Shown here in pieces: positions 8,831 through 16,394 of a stretch of 64,000 nt of DNA. Position 1 is the stretch's first letter; every line of letters starts with the position of its first letter. Source of the DNA: Leptospira sp. GIMC2001 (GTDB taxonomy: Bacteria > Spirochaetota > Leptospiria > Leptospirales > Leptospiraceae). The stretch is from positions 3,279,559-3,343,558 of the forward strand of contig NZ_CP115468.1 in assembly GCF_028462125.1 (NCBI RefSeq), written 5' to 3'. The translations under genes were made by a program, and so were the position numbers. The notes beneath the pieces were generated by a model that was not told the origin of the DNA, searched no databases, and saw only the letters and a program-made list of their open reading frames with translations.

Positions 8831-9461
8831 TCGCTGGAGGTTCAGTAATTTGTGCTTCGTTTTCAACAGTAAAATTAGGCTTCACATCATAACCAAACAT
8901 CTTCGCTGTGAGCACAGTCGGGAACTGTCGAATGGTTGTGTTGAATTCTTGAACTGCTGCGATATAGCGATTGCGAGCAACTGTTATGCGATTTTCTGTG
9001 CCTTCCAATTGTGCTTGTAGATCACCGAATCGTTGATCCGCTTTTAGATTTGGATAATTCTCTGTAACCATCATAAGTCTGGATAGCCAAGAACTCAATT
9101 CACCTTGGGACTTTTGGAATTTGGCAAATGCTGCAGGATCATTCATTAGTTCTGGAGTCATTTGAATAGAGCCCATTCTAGATCTTGCATCCGCAACTCC
9201 TTGCAAAACTTCTTTTTCATGAGAAGCATAAGCCTTCACAATATTAACAAGACCAGGAATCAAATCGGCTCGTCTTTTGTATTGGTTCAAAATTTCCGAC
9301 TTGGAAGCATTGACCTGTTCATCCAAGGCTTGTATTTTGTTATACCCACAATTTTGTGATACCATACCGACAAGGAACAGTATGGATATTATAGAAAGTT
9401 TTTTACTGAAAGGAAGGAATTTCATAAAGATCAGCATTGTTTTAGAGAATGCCAATTTCAA
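8817..9461 (-). CDS. lemA: LemA family protein, lipoprotein-like
   Basis: About 200 residues of the LemA family: an N-terminal hydrophobic anchor followed by a long helical domain with the family segments around NQYKRRADLIPGLV, KAYASHEKEVL and the ENYP motif. The anchor ends in VSQNC, so the protein is probably lipidated at that Cys and faces the periplasm. The listed start is a TTG that overlaps the TGA of the upstream DUF1343 gene. In-frame ATGs at 9437 and 9425 would give a cleaner signal peptide and may be the true start. The biochemical role of LemA proteins is poorly known. Confidence 0.85.
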   Translation of the reverse strand: MKLAFSKTMLIFMKFLPFSKKLSIISILFLVGMVSQNCGYNKIQALDEQVNASKSEILNQYKRRADLIPGLVNIVKAYASHEKEVLQGVADARSRMGSIQMTPELMNDPAAFAKFQKSQGELSSWLSRLMMVTENYPNLKADQRFGDLQAQLEGTENRITVARNRYIAAVQEFNTTIRQFPTVLTAKMFGYDVKPNFTVENEAQITEPPAINFE

Positions 9462-10636
9462 GCAAAAAAATCTGAATTTTTTAGATAACGATAAGGTTTA
9501 ATTTTTTGTTTCCATTCACTTTCTTCGAACTCAAGGTAGTTCATAATTTCTTTCCGATCTTGACCTCCATTTATATAGTCCAGAAGAATCGGATCGCCCA
9601 CTAGTAATTCTATGGCTGGCCTATCAGATCGAAATTCGTACACTCCGTCCAGATATTGGAAATTTTTCGGATAAACTTCCCGAACAATTCGTATCAAGTC
9701 CAAAGTAAAATTGAGTGATCGAAACTTCTTCGGATTTGTAACATGGATTTGGAATCCACCGCATATTTGATTTTTAAATTTATGAAATGTTGGCACATAA
9801 CGAAGAGGACGCAAATAAAAACTATCCTGTGAATTCTCTTCCAATCGTTTCTTGATCGGAGATTCAAACGGATCAATATACTCAGCTCCGAAAATCTCAA
9901 ATGGGCGAGTCGTTCCCCTTCCTTCCGAGATATTGGTTCCTTCAAGCAGACACTGTCCTGGATACACCAAACAAGAAGTAAGCGAAGGAATATTCGGAGA
10001 AGGAGGAATCCAATTTAGCATATTGAATTCTTTTGGATGAAAGAAACCAACTGGTGCTACGAATATTTCTAAATTGTAGCTTAAGCTATCATTATAATAA
10101 CTGAGCAGACCAGCAGGAGTCAGTCCATGACGATGTAAGACATCCTCAACTCCAACAAACGAAGAATAGCCTTTTCTCAGTGGCGATCCTTCCACCTTGT
10201 TTCCAATAGGATTAGCCGAATCAAAAATCAAAATCTTTGGAACTTGCTTGCCTGACTTTTGCAAAACTGAGAGTTTATTAAGAATATAATTCGCTGAGGT
10301 TAGAAATGTATAATATCTCGCTCCGACGTCTCGTATATCAATGATGATGATTTCTAAGTCGAGTAATTTATCATCGGGAGGAACTAGGCTCTCTTCCGTA
10401 TCCCCATATATATTCCAAAATTCTAAACTTTCGTCAAAATATTTTAGATCTGAACCAGATACCTGATCTTGCAATTCCGCAAATAGTCCATGCTCTGGAA
10501 CAAAAATTCGCCTAACATCAAGGATTTTACTTAAAGATCTAAAATGATAGTCACCCTTCCAACCATATCCTGTATGATTTGTGAGAATTCCTGTTCGTGC
10601 TTGAGCGAAATTTTTTATTTTTTTTACAAACTTCAT
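9458..10636 (-). CDS. DUF1343 / NamZ-family protein (exo-muramidase-like)
   Basis: 392 residues of the DUF1343 family, whose studied member NamZ is an exo-beta-N-acetylmuramidase acting on peptidoglycan fragments. Family hallmarks are TGILTNHTG near the N-terminus, VPEHGLFAE around residue 45 and the IDIRDVGARYYTF segment around residue 100. Family members are often exported, but this one enters the conserved domain within about 15 residues and shows no signal peptide. It should therefore act in the cytoplasm, perhaps in wall recycling. The stop overlaps the TTG of lemA. No other recycling gene is adjacent. Confidence 0.85.
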   Translation of the reverse strand: MKFVKKIKNFAQARTGILTNHTGYGWKGDYHFRSLSKILDVRRIFVPEHGLFAELQDQVSGSDLKYFDESLEFWNIYGDTEESLVPPDDKLLDLEIIIIDIRDVGARYYTFLTSANYILNKLSVLQKSGKQVPKILIFDSANPIGNKVEGSPLRKGYSSFVGVEDVLHRHGLTPAGLLSYYNDSLSYNLEIFVAPVGFFHPKEFNMLNWIPPSPNIPSLTSCLVYPGQCLLEGTNISEGRGTTRPFEIFGAEYIDPFESPIKKRLEENSQDSFYLRPLRYVPTFHKFKNQICGGFQIHVTNPKKFRSLNFTLDLIRIVREVYPKNFQYLDGVYEFRSDRPAIELLVGDPILLDYINGGQDRKEIMNYLEFEESEWKQKIKPYRYLKNSDFFA

Positions 10637-10748
10637 GATTATATACTAGTAATTGATCTTATTTTTATTAGTAACTTCATGCGAATACACTAATTAGATA
10701 TTATTGATTTTATAATTTTCATATATAGACCATCTGAATTAAAAAAAT

Positions 10749-11633
10749 TTAACTTTTTCGTAATAAAGAATTTTTATGCATTAGCGCATCTTCGAAGAAT
10801 TTCTCCCAATCGCTAACATTTCCATTTTCTAATAGTTCAATAGATTGATTCAATTCTATTTGAAAATTTCGTAAAGATTCGATAATTTCTAATTTATTCT
10901 GAGCGAGTATCCCTTTCCACATCTCCGGATTAGAACCTGCAATTCTTGCCATATCCCGAAAACCTCCACCCATGATTGGCATTGGTGATTTCTGATTTTC
11001 TTCTCCGACGGTTTTATTCGCCCAGATTGCCATAAGAGATGAGAGTATATGAGGCGAATGGGATAGATATGCGAGTACTCGATCATGCTCTTTGGCTTGC
11101 ATACAATAAATCTTCATTCCAATTGTTTGCCAGAATTCTATAACAGAATTTTTTGCATTCTCATTGCTACCGGAAGCTGTTGTGATTATACATAATTTAT
11201 TTTCATAAAGATCAGGAATAGCATTGCTCGCTCCTAACTGTTCAGAGCCGCACATTGGATGAGAAGAAATATAATTATGCTTTTCTGGAAAATAGTTATT
11301 AACCTTATCAATAATACTTTGTTTGGTGGAACCCATATCAGTATAGATTGTCTTAGAATCTTTTGGAATATTATCAATCTGCAATACAATAGAATCGACA
11401 GGAGTTCCGAACACAACCAGATCGTAATCATTCCAATTGGGATTCATTAGAAAATCAGATTCCAATAATCCTTGATTCAATAATTTTTTATTTTCACAGA
11501 TTTCAAGACTGGATTTAGAACGTACCACTCCATCGATCGAACAATCTGGATATTTTTTACGAATTGCATAAGCGAGTGATGCGCCCATAAGTCCGACACC
11601 ATAGATCAATATTCTATTGGGTCTAAAACTCAT
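10749..11633 (-). CDS. tyrA: Prephenate dehydrogenase
   Basis: 294 residues from the chosen ATG. The enzyme oxidises and decarboxylates prephenate to 4-hydroxyphenylpyruvate for tyrosine synthesis. The N-terminal Rossmann fold is seen in YGVGLMGASLA, and the prephenate site in the SSHPMCGSE segment. I chose the ATG at 11633 because it overlaps the pheA stop as ATGA. The longer frame, starting at 11684, would run 55 bases into pheA. There is no ACT domain, so tyrosine feedback, if any, uses another site. It is the last gene of the che-scp-pheA-tyrA run; a 112-base gap precedes the next gene. Confidence 0.92.
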   Translation of the reverse strand: MSFRPNRILIYGVGLMGASLAYAIRKKYPDCSIDGVVRSKSSLEICENKKLLNQGLLESDFLMNPNWNDYDLVVFGTPVDSIVLQIDNIPKDSKTIYTDMGSTKQSIIDKVNNYFPEKHNYISSHPMCGSEQLGASNAIPDLYENKLCIITTASGSNENAKNSVIEFWQTIGMKIYCMQAKEHDRVLAYLSHSPHILSSLMAIWANKTVGEENQKSPMPIMGGGFRDMARIAGSNPEMWKGILAQNKLEIIESLRNFQIELNQSIELLENGNVSDWEKFFEDALMHKNSLLRKS

Positions 11634-12718
11634 AATTTGTCTGGAGAACTCGGATAAGATCCTAGAATTTTTATAAATTGACAAGTAGTTTTCAATTTAG
11701 TCAACATTTCAGATATCTTCGGATCGTTTATATGACCAGAAAAGTCTGTAAAAAAATTATAATCCCACAAAGTTCTACGTGAAGGTCGAGATTCTAATTT
11801 AGAAAGATTTAATTTATAATCTTGGAATATTTGTAATGCAGAAATCAGCGAACCAGGTTGATCAGGAACAGAGAAAACAATTGACGTTTTATCATTTCCC
11901 GTTGGCGGACAGATATCTTTTCCAATAATAAAAAATCTAGTCGTATTGCCAGGAATATCTTCAATAGACGGATACAAAATATCAAGTCCGTACAATTCGC
12001 CCGCTGACTTAGACGCAATTGCGACACCGTCCTTTTGTTCAGATACAATTTTGGCTGCCATTGCAGTTGATGAAGTTTCAATAATTTCTACATTGGGAAG
12101 ATTTGCATGAATCCATCCACGGCACTGTTCGTTTCCAATACGAATTCCGTAGACCTTTTTGATTTTTTTTAAGTCTTGCTCGAAGCCAAGTAAATGAAAA
12201 GATATTTGCATATACATTTCCGAGTAAACATTGAGATCGGCTTGAATAAGATTATCAAGTGTAGACCCGACAGAACCCTCTGTTGAGTTCTCGACCGGAA
12301 CTGTTCCATAATCCAATTTACCAGATTCCACTTCTCGAAAAACATCTGTTATAGAAGGAAAAGCATGACTATCAACAATAGAACCAAATTTTTTCTGCGT
12401 TGCCTCATGGGAAAAGGATCCTTCAGGACCCATAAATCCCACTTGAATTGACTTCTCGAGCGCTATGGTTCCTGACATGATCTCTCGATAAATAGCAACC
12501 ATAACAGAATCTGGCAAAGGTCCAGGATTTCTGGATTTTACTTTTTTATAAACTTCTTTCTCTCGATCAGGCCTATAGATTGGATCACCCGTTTTCTTCT
12601 TGATCTCTCCAATTTCCGATCCGACCTTCGCACGATCTTGTATCAATCTAATGATCTCAGAATCAAGAGAATCTATTTTATTTCGCAATTGGTTTAGTTC
12701 AGATTCAGTACTACTCAT
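11630..12718 (-). CDS. pheA: Bifunctional chorismate mutase / prephenate dehydratase (P-protein)
   Basis: 362 residues in three domains: an AroQ-type chorismate mutase (about 1-90, with RNKIDSLDSEI and the RAKV...GE segments), a prephenate dehydratase (about 95-270, starting at GFMGPEGSFSHEA, with ENSTEGSV and TTRF), and an ACT regulatory domain (about 275-355) with the ESRPS motif that binds phenylalanine. It converts chorismate to prephenate and then phenylpyruvate, with expected inhibition by phenylalanine. Together with tyrA it forms the end branches of aromatic amino acid synthesis. It starts 8 bases inside the 3' end of scpB. Confidence 0.95.
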   Translation of the reverse strand: MSSTESELNQLRNKIDSLDSEIIRLIQDRAKVGSEIGEIKKKTGDPIYRPDREKEVYKKVKSRNPGPLPDSVMVAIYREIMSGTIALEKSIQVGFMGPEGSFSHEATQKKFGSIVDSHAFPSITDVFREVESGKLDYGTVPVENSTEGSVGSTLDNLIQADLNVYSEMYMQISFHLLGFEQDLKKIKKVYGIRIGNEQCRGWIHANLPNVEIIETSSTAMAAKIVSEQKDGVAIASKSAGELYGLDILYPSIEDIPGNTTRFFIIGKDICPPTGNDKTSIVFSVPDQPGSLISALQIFQDYKLNLSKLESRPSRRTLWDYNFFTDFSGHINDPKISEMLTKLKTTCQFIKILGSYPSSPDKL

Positions 12719-13463
12719 TCTCTTGTCCTGTCTTCAAGCTAGGATCTTGCAAATCTTCAGATTCATCAACCAAATTGTTGTCCGATGTTGAATCTATTTC
12801 ATCCACTTCGACTTGTTCAAATTGTTCGGATTCTTCCAAATTATTCTGAGGTTCTTCTAACTCTTCGGGAAGCTCCAACCCTTCAGGTCTTTCGAATTCG
12901 GTTTCTTCGCCAAGGGTCACATTCAATTCTTCGAATTTTAATTCCTTTACTTCCACGGGTGAAGGCAGATCTGTAAGTGTGCTCAGTCCGAAATGAATTA
13001 GGAAATCGTGCGTTGTTCCATAGAGAGTCGGTCTTCCTGGAACTTCTTTTTGTCCAATCGGTTTTACTAATTTTTTAGAGATTAGATTGGCGACCATTGC
13101 ACGAGATGACACACCGCGAATGTCGTCTATTTCTGATAAGGTGACAGGTTGTTTGTAGGCTATGATCGCAAGTGTATCCAAATTACTTCTAGAAAGTGTT
13201 TCTCTTTTCTTTTCTTTAAAGATCACACCCAATCGTTCGTGATATACATCGCTGGTTATGAATTGATATTGTCCTGCAATTTCTCTTAAGAGAAATCCAC
13301 CTTCTCGTTCTTGATAATCAAGAACTAAATCGTCCAACAATTCTCTTGCATAAGATTTATCAATCTCGATTGTTTTTGCAAGACTTGATAGTTTGATAGG
13401 TTCAGAAGATAGGAATACCAAAGCTTCTAATAGACCTTTTAGATACTTTCTGTCCTCTTCCAA
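12711..13463 (-). CDS. scpB: Segregation and condensation protein B
   Basis: 250 residues. The first 170 are the two winged-helix domains of ScpB (YLKGLLEALVFLSSEP at the N-terminus, LSEIDDIRGVSSRAMV in the middle, GRPTLYGTT before the end of the fold). ScpB is a kleisin-associated subunit of the SMC condensin complex. The last 80 residues are a Glu/Asp-rich acidic tail not needed for the fold. The start is a TTG inside the last 25 bases of scpA with a GGTGA at suitable spacing. The smc gene is not in this window. Confidence 0.93.
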   Translation of the reverse strand: MEEDRKYLKGLLEALVFLSSEPIKLSSLAKTIEIDKSYARELLDDLVLDYQEREGGFLLREIAGQYQFITSDVYHERLGVIFKEKKRETLSRSNLDTLAIIAYKQPVTLSEIDDIRGVSSRAMVANLISKKLVKPIGQKEVPGRPTLYGTTHDFLIHFGLSTLTDLPSPVEVKELKFEELNVTLGEETEFERPEGLELPEELEEPQNNLEESEQFEQVEVDEIDSTSDNNLVDESEDLQDPSLKTGQENE

Positions 13464-14212
13464 GATTGATTCACCGCTATTAATTTTATTGTTCCAAAGA
13501 CTTGGTGCTGAACTACACGCGCTACTCTGATTTTTACAACTTCCAGTACTGCCAAGAAACCTGCAACGATCTCCTGTTTCTCAGGACTATCTGATTCGAA
13601 AATTTCTGAGAAAATAATTTCTCCTTTGCTTGCTAATGACTTCTCTATCAATTCCATTTTATCTTCAACAGAGAAATTCTTATTCAATCCTTCATAAACG
13701 AGGGGCTCTTCTTCGTTCTCTGGTTCTTTGTTGAGAATAGAATTGAACGCTGAGATTAGATCAACAAGACTTAGATCCAACCACTTATCATCATCAGCAA
13801 GTACAACATTTGAATCACGAGTAAACATTCCAGATGTGATCTTATCAAGCTGAGAAAGTTTACCAGCTGCCATTTGAAATTTTTTGTGTTCCAGTAATTT
13901 CTCCACCAGTTCTTTAGGAAGTGGTGGATTGTAATCTTCTTCCTCGAATCCAGGATCTGGAAGAAGAGCACGTGATTTCAAATAGATGAGATTTGCAGCC
14001 ATTAAGGCAAATTCTGAACTCAGATCAAGTGATATAGAATCTGCCGTCTTTATAAAATTTATAAAATCATTTGTAATTCGTGTTAATGATACATCAAATA
14101 TATCAACTCTATAACTATCAATAAGACTCCACAAAACATTCAGAGGACCTTCAGAAACGCCTCCCTCCGAATTGTTCCATCGAACAATAAAGGAGTCTGG
14201 ATGTTCAGCCAT
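13439..14212 (-). CDS. scpA: Segregation and condensation protein A (kleisin)
   Basis: 257 residues of ScpA, the kleisin that bridges the two heads of SMC in bacterial condensin. The N-terminal segment has the family pattern of an early 'GPLNVLWSLIDSYRVDIFDVSLTRIT' type helix, split here as GPLNVLWSLI and DIFDVSLTRIT, followed by LMAANLIYLKSRALLPDP. The C-terminal winged helix ends the protein. It overlaps cheY by one base upstream and scpB by 25 bases downstream, so a chromosome-segregation pair is cotranscribed with chemotaxis genes. Confidence 0.94.
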   Translation of the reverse strand: MAEHPDSFIVRWNNSEGGVSEGPLNVLWSLIDSYRVDIFDVSLTRITNDFINFIKTADSISLDLSSEFALMAANLIYLKSRALLPDPGFEEEDYNPPLPKELVEKLLEHKKFQMAAGKLSQLDKITSGMFTRDSNVVLADDDKWLDLSLVDLISAFNSILNKEPENEEEPLVYEGLNKNFSVEDKMELIEKSLASKGEIIFSEIFESDSPEKQEIVAGFLAVLEVVKIRVARVVQHQVFGTIKLIAVNQSWKRTESI

Positions 14213-14574
14213 TAATTGCCTAATGCTTTAGCGGCCGCTTGTTGAAGTCTTTCTGGAGGAAAAGGTTTAACAACAAAATCCTTAACACCCATCTTAATCG
14301 CTTTTGCCAAGAGATCTTCTTGTCCAAGAGCAGTTACCATAATGACTTTTGCTGCACCGTCTATCTTCATAATTTCTTTCGTTGCTTCAATTCCATCTTT
14401 TTCTCTCATGGTGATGTCCATTGTTACTAGGTCTGGCTTAAGAGCTTTGTATTGCTCCACTGCCATATTCCCATTCTCTGCCTCACCAACTATCTCATGA
14501 CCTGCTGATGTAAGTGCATCCTTCACGAGGGTTCTCATAAATTTTGCATCGTCAACTACTAATATTCTGGCCAT
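14212..14574 (-). CDS. cheY: Chemotaxis response regulator CheY
   Basis: 120 residues, a stand-alone receiver domain. It has the acidic pair (VVDD), the phosphorylation-site Asp in TMDITM, the switch Thr in VTALG and the conserved Lys in VVKPFP. After phosphorylation by CheA it should act on the flagellar motor switch. There is no output domain. The TMDITMREKDG form is typical of non-enteric CheY proteins. It lies 3 bases downstream of cheB and overlaps scpA by one base. Confidence 0.93.
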   Translation of the reverse strand: MARILVVDDAKFMRTLVKDALTSAGHEIVGEAENGNMAVEQYKALKPDLVTMDITMREKDGIEATKEIMKIDGAAKVIMVTALGQEDLLAKAIKMGVKDFVVKPFPPERLQQAAAKALGN

Positions 14575-14577
14575 ACC

Positions 14578-15684
14578 CTATCCTCTTTGATTCACAATAT
14601 CCAATACATTTGGTAAAATTTCAACTAACGGTTTCACTCGGTCAATTGCACCGATTTCCACCGCATACTTATTCATTCCGTAGATTACAGAAGAACTTTC
14701 ATCCTGAGCAAGGGTAAAACCTTTTGCATCATGGATTCTCTTTATAGCATCGGCACCATCTCGTCCCATTCCAGTCATAATTGTTGCAACAATTTTGTGA
14801 CCGCCGTATACTTCTCGAAGACTATCAAAAGTCATTTCAATGGAAGGTCTATGTCCATTCACAACAGGAGATTTATCGAGCTCTATAAATTTGGCTCCTG
14901 ATTTATTGGAGATTTTCATGTGAAAATCTCCAGGCGCTATATAAACAGTCCCTGGAACTACGGGCTCTCCATTTTCCGCTTCTTTAACATGAAGTTTGCA
15001 AAATCCGTTCATTCTGTCAGCAAATGCTTTCGTGAAACCAGCTGGCATATGTTGCACAATAAAAACCGGAATTTTGAGATCACCTGGAAAAGCTTGAACA
15101 ATAGTTTGCAATGCTTTTGGTCCACCCGTCGATGTCCCGAAACAAATTACTTCGTATTCCGCTATCCTTGTAGTTCCTAATTTTTTATCAACTGCTGTTT
15201 TTTCTGGAAAAGTTCTGACTATTTTTTCAGTGGAAGAAGTTTTTGTGGATTCTTTTGCATTCGGTGTTGAGCCACTTCCATCAAAATATCCTCTGATTCT
15301 TTGGATTAGAATTCTTCCTAATTCCTTGGTATCCATCTGAATCTGGCTCGAAGGTTTTGGGATAAAATCTATCGCTCCCAATTCGAGTGCTCGAAAGGTT
15401 GCATCGGCTCCATGTTGAGTAAGAACCGAGAGCATAATTGTTGGTATTCTTAATCTATTTTTCTTGAGTTCACTCAGTGCGGACAATCCGTCCATCACCG
15501 GCATTTCTATATCCAAAACGATTAGATCAGGATTTAATTTTTTCGATAACTCAACACAATCAACTCCCGTCTTACCAGTTGCGACTACTTCGATATCATC
15601 TTCATTGGTTAGAATATCTGCGATAATATTCCGAACCAATAGAGAATCATCAACTATGAGTACTTTTATAGGACGTTTGGACAT
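14578..15684 (-). CDS. cheB: Protein-glutamate methylesterase CheB
   Basis: 368 residues: a receiver domain (about 1-120, phospho-Asp in VLDIEMPVMDG), a Ser/Thr/Lys linker, and a C-terminal methylesterase domain with the catalytic Ser in FGTSTGGP, His in VQHMPAGF and Asp in TGMGRDGAD. It removes methyl groups from chemoreceptors during adaptation and is activated by CheA. No CheR is in this window. It sits between the CheC-like gene and cheY with gaps of 1 and 3 bases. Confidence 0.95.
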   Translation of the reverse strand: MSKRPIKVLIVDDSLLVRNIIADILTNEDDIEVVATGKTGVDCVELSKKLNPDLIVLDIEMPVMDGLSALSELKKNRLRIPTIMLSVLTQHGADATFRALELGAIDFIPKPSSQIQMDTKELGRILIQRIRGYFDGSGSTPNAKESTKTSSTEKIVRTFPEKTAVDKKLGTTRIAEYEVICFGTSTGGPKALQTIVQAFPGDLKIPVFIVQHMPAGFTKAFADRMNGFCKLHVKEAENGEPVVPGTVYIAPGDFHMKISNKSGAKFIELDKSPVVNGHRPSIEMTFDSLREVYGGHKIVATIMTGMGRDGADAIKRIHDAKGFTLAQDESSSVIYGMNKYAVEIGAIDRVKPLVEILPNVLDIVNQRG

Positions 15685-15685
15685 A

Positions 15686-16378
15686 TTAGAGTTTAGTGAT
15701 GAGCTCCACTAATTCGTCGAAATCAGGAAGAAATAATAGAATTCCTAATAAATTATTTCCCTCATGATTGAATTCAGTATGCATACTTAAGAATTTGGTT
15801 CGTTCTGGTTTCACAATGTCTAAGACTTCTGTGAATTTTCCCGTCATGAATTCTGGCACCGATGGCAAAATTTCAGACTTCGATTTATTCGATAGCGAAT
15901 TGATCACACCAGAACAGACGATATTTGAAATCTCGGAAAGAACAGATTGTGAATCAGAATTCAAGGAAGATCCTGAGCTAGCCTGAGTCTCTCTAAGCAA
16001 TTCACTTGCAATCCTTCGTCCATTCTCTTCAGAGAACATCATAAGTAGATTACCGTTTAGATCGCCATTCATTCGGATCTTCATCCCGAAGAAATTCTCG
16101 TCCGAATAACGAATATCTTTTGCAAGCCCTTCTTTATCTGTGAGCGAAATGTCTGGAACAAAAAGTTCCACTTCTTTGCCAACTAACTGTGATAATACCA
16201 TGCCGGCATTCATCATCCCAGTATTCATAACCGATTCTAATTTTCTCAACTGTTCACGATTGAGAAGTTCGTCAATACCTTTCGATGCAGATGACTCAAC
16301 AGCTTGGATTCTTTGATTTTTCTGCTCAATAAATCCCTGAATGATTTCTGCTGCTTTCTTTTTGTGTTCATCATCCAC
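15686..16378 (-). CDS. CheC-like phosphatase family protein
   Basis: 230 residues between cheA and cheB, from a GTG start. The fold matches CheC/CheX/FliY-type phosphatases. The second active-site segment, SVLSEISNIVCSGVINSL, keeps the expected Glu and Asn with a Pro downstream. The first, around LESVMNTGMMNAG, has its Glu displaced by one residue relative to the Asn, so only one site may be active. By family, it should dephosphorylate CheY-P or interact with CheD. The N-terminal 40 residues are a charged helix. I call it CheC-like rather than cheC because of the degenerate first site. Confidence 0.78.
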   Translation of the reverse strand: MDDEHKKKAAEIIQGFIEQKNQRIQAVESSASKGIDELLNREQLRKLESVMNTGMMNAGMVLSQLVGKEVELFVPDISLTDKEGLAKDIRYSDENFFGMKIRMNGDLNGNLLMMFSEENGRRIASELLRETQASSGSSLNSDSQSVLSEISNIVCSGVINSLSNKSKSEILPSVPEFMTGKFTEVLDIVKPERTKFLSMHTEFNHEGNNLLGILLFLPDFDELVELITKL

Positions 16379-16394
16379 ATCCGAAACTTTGGAT

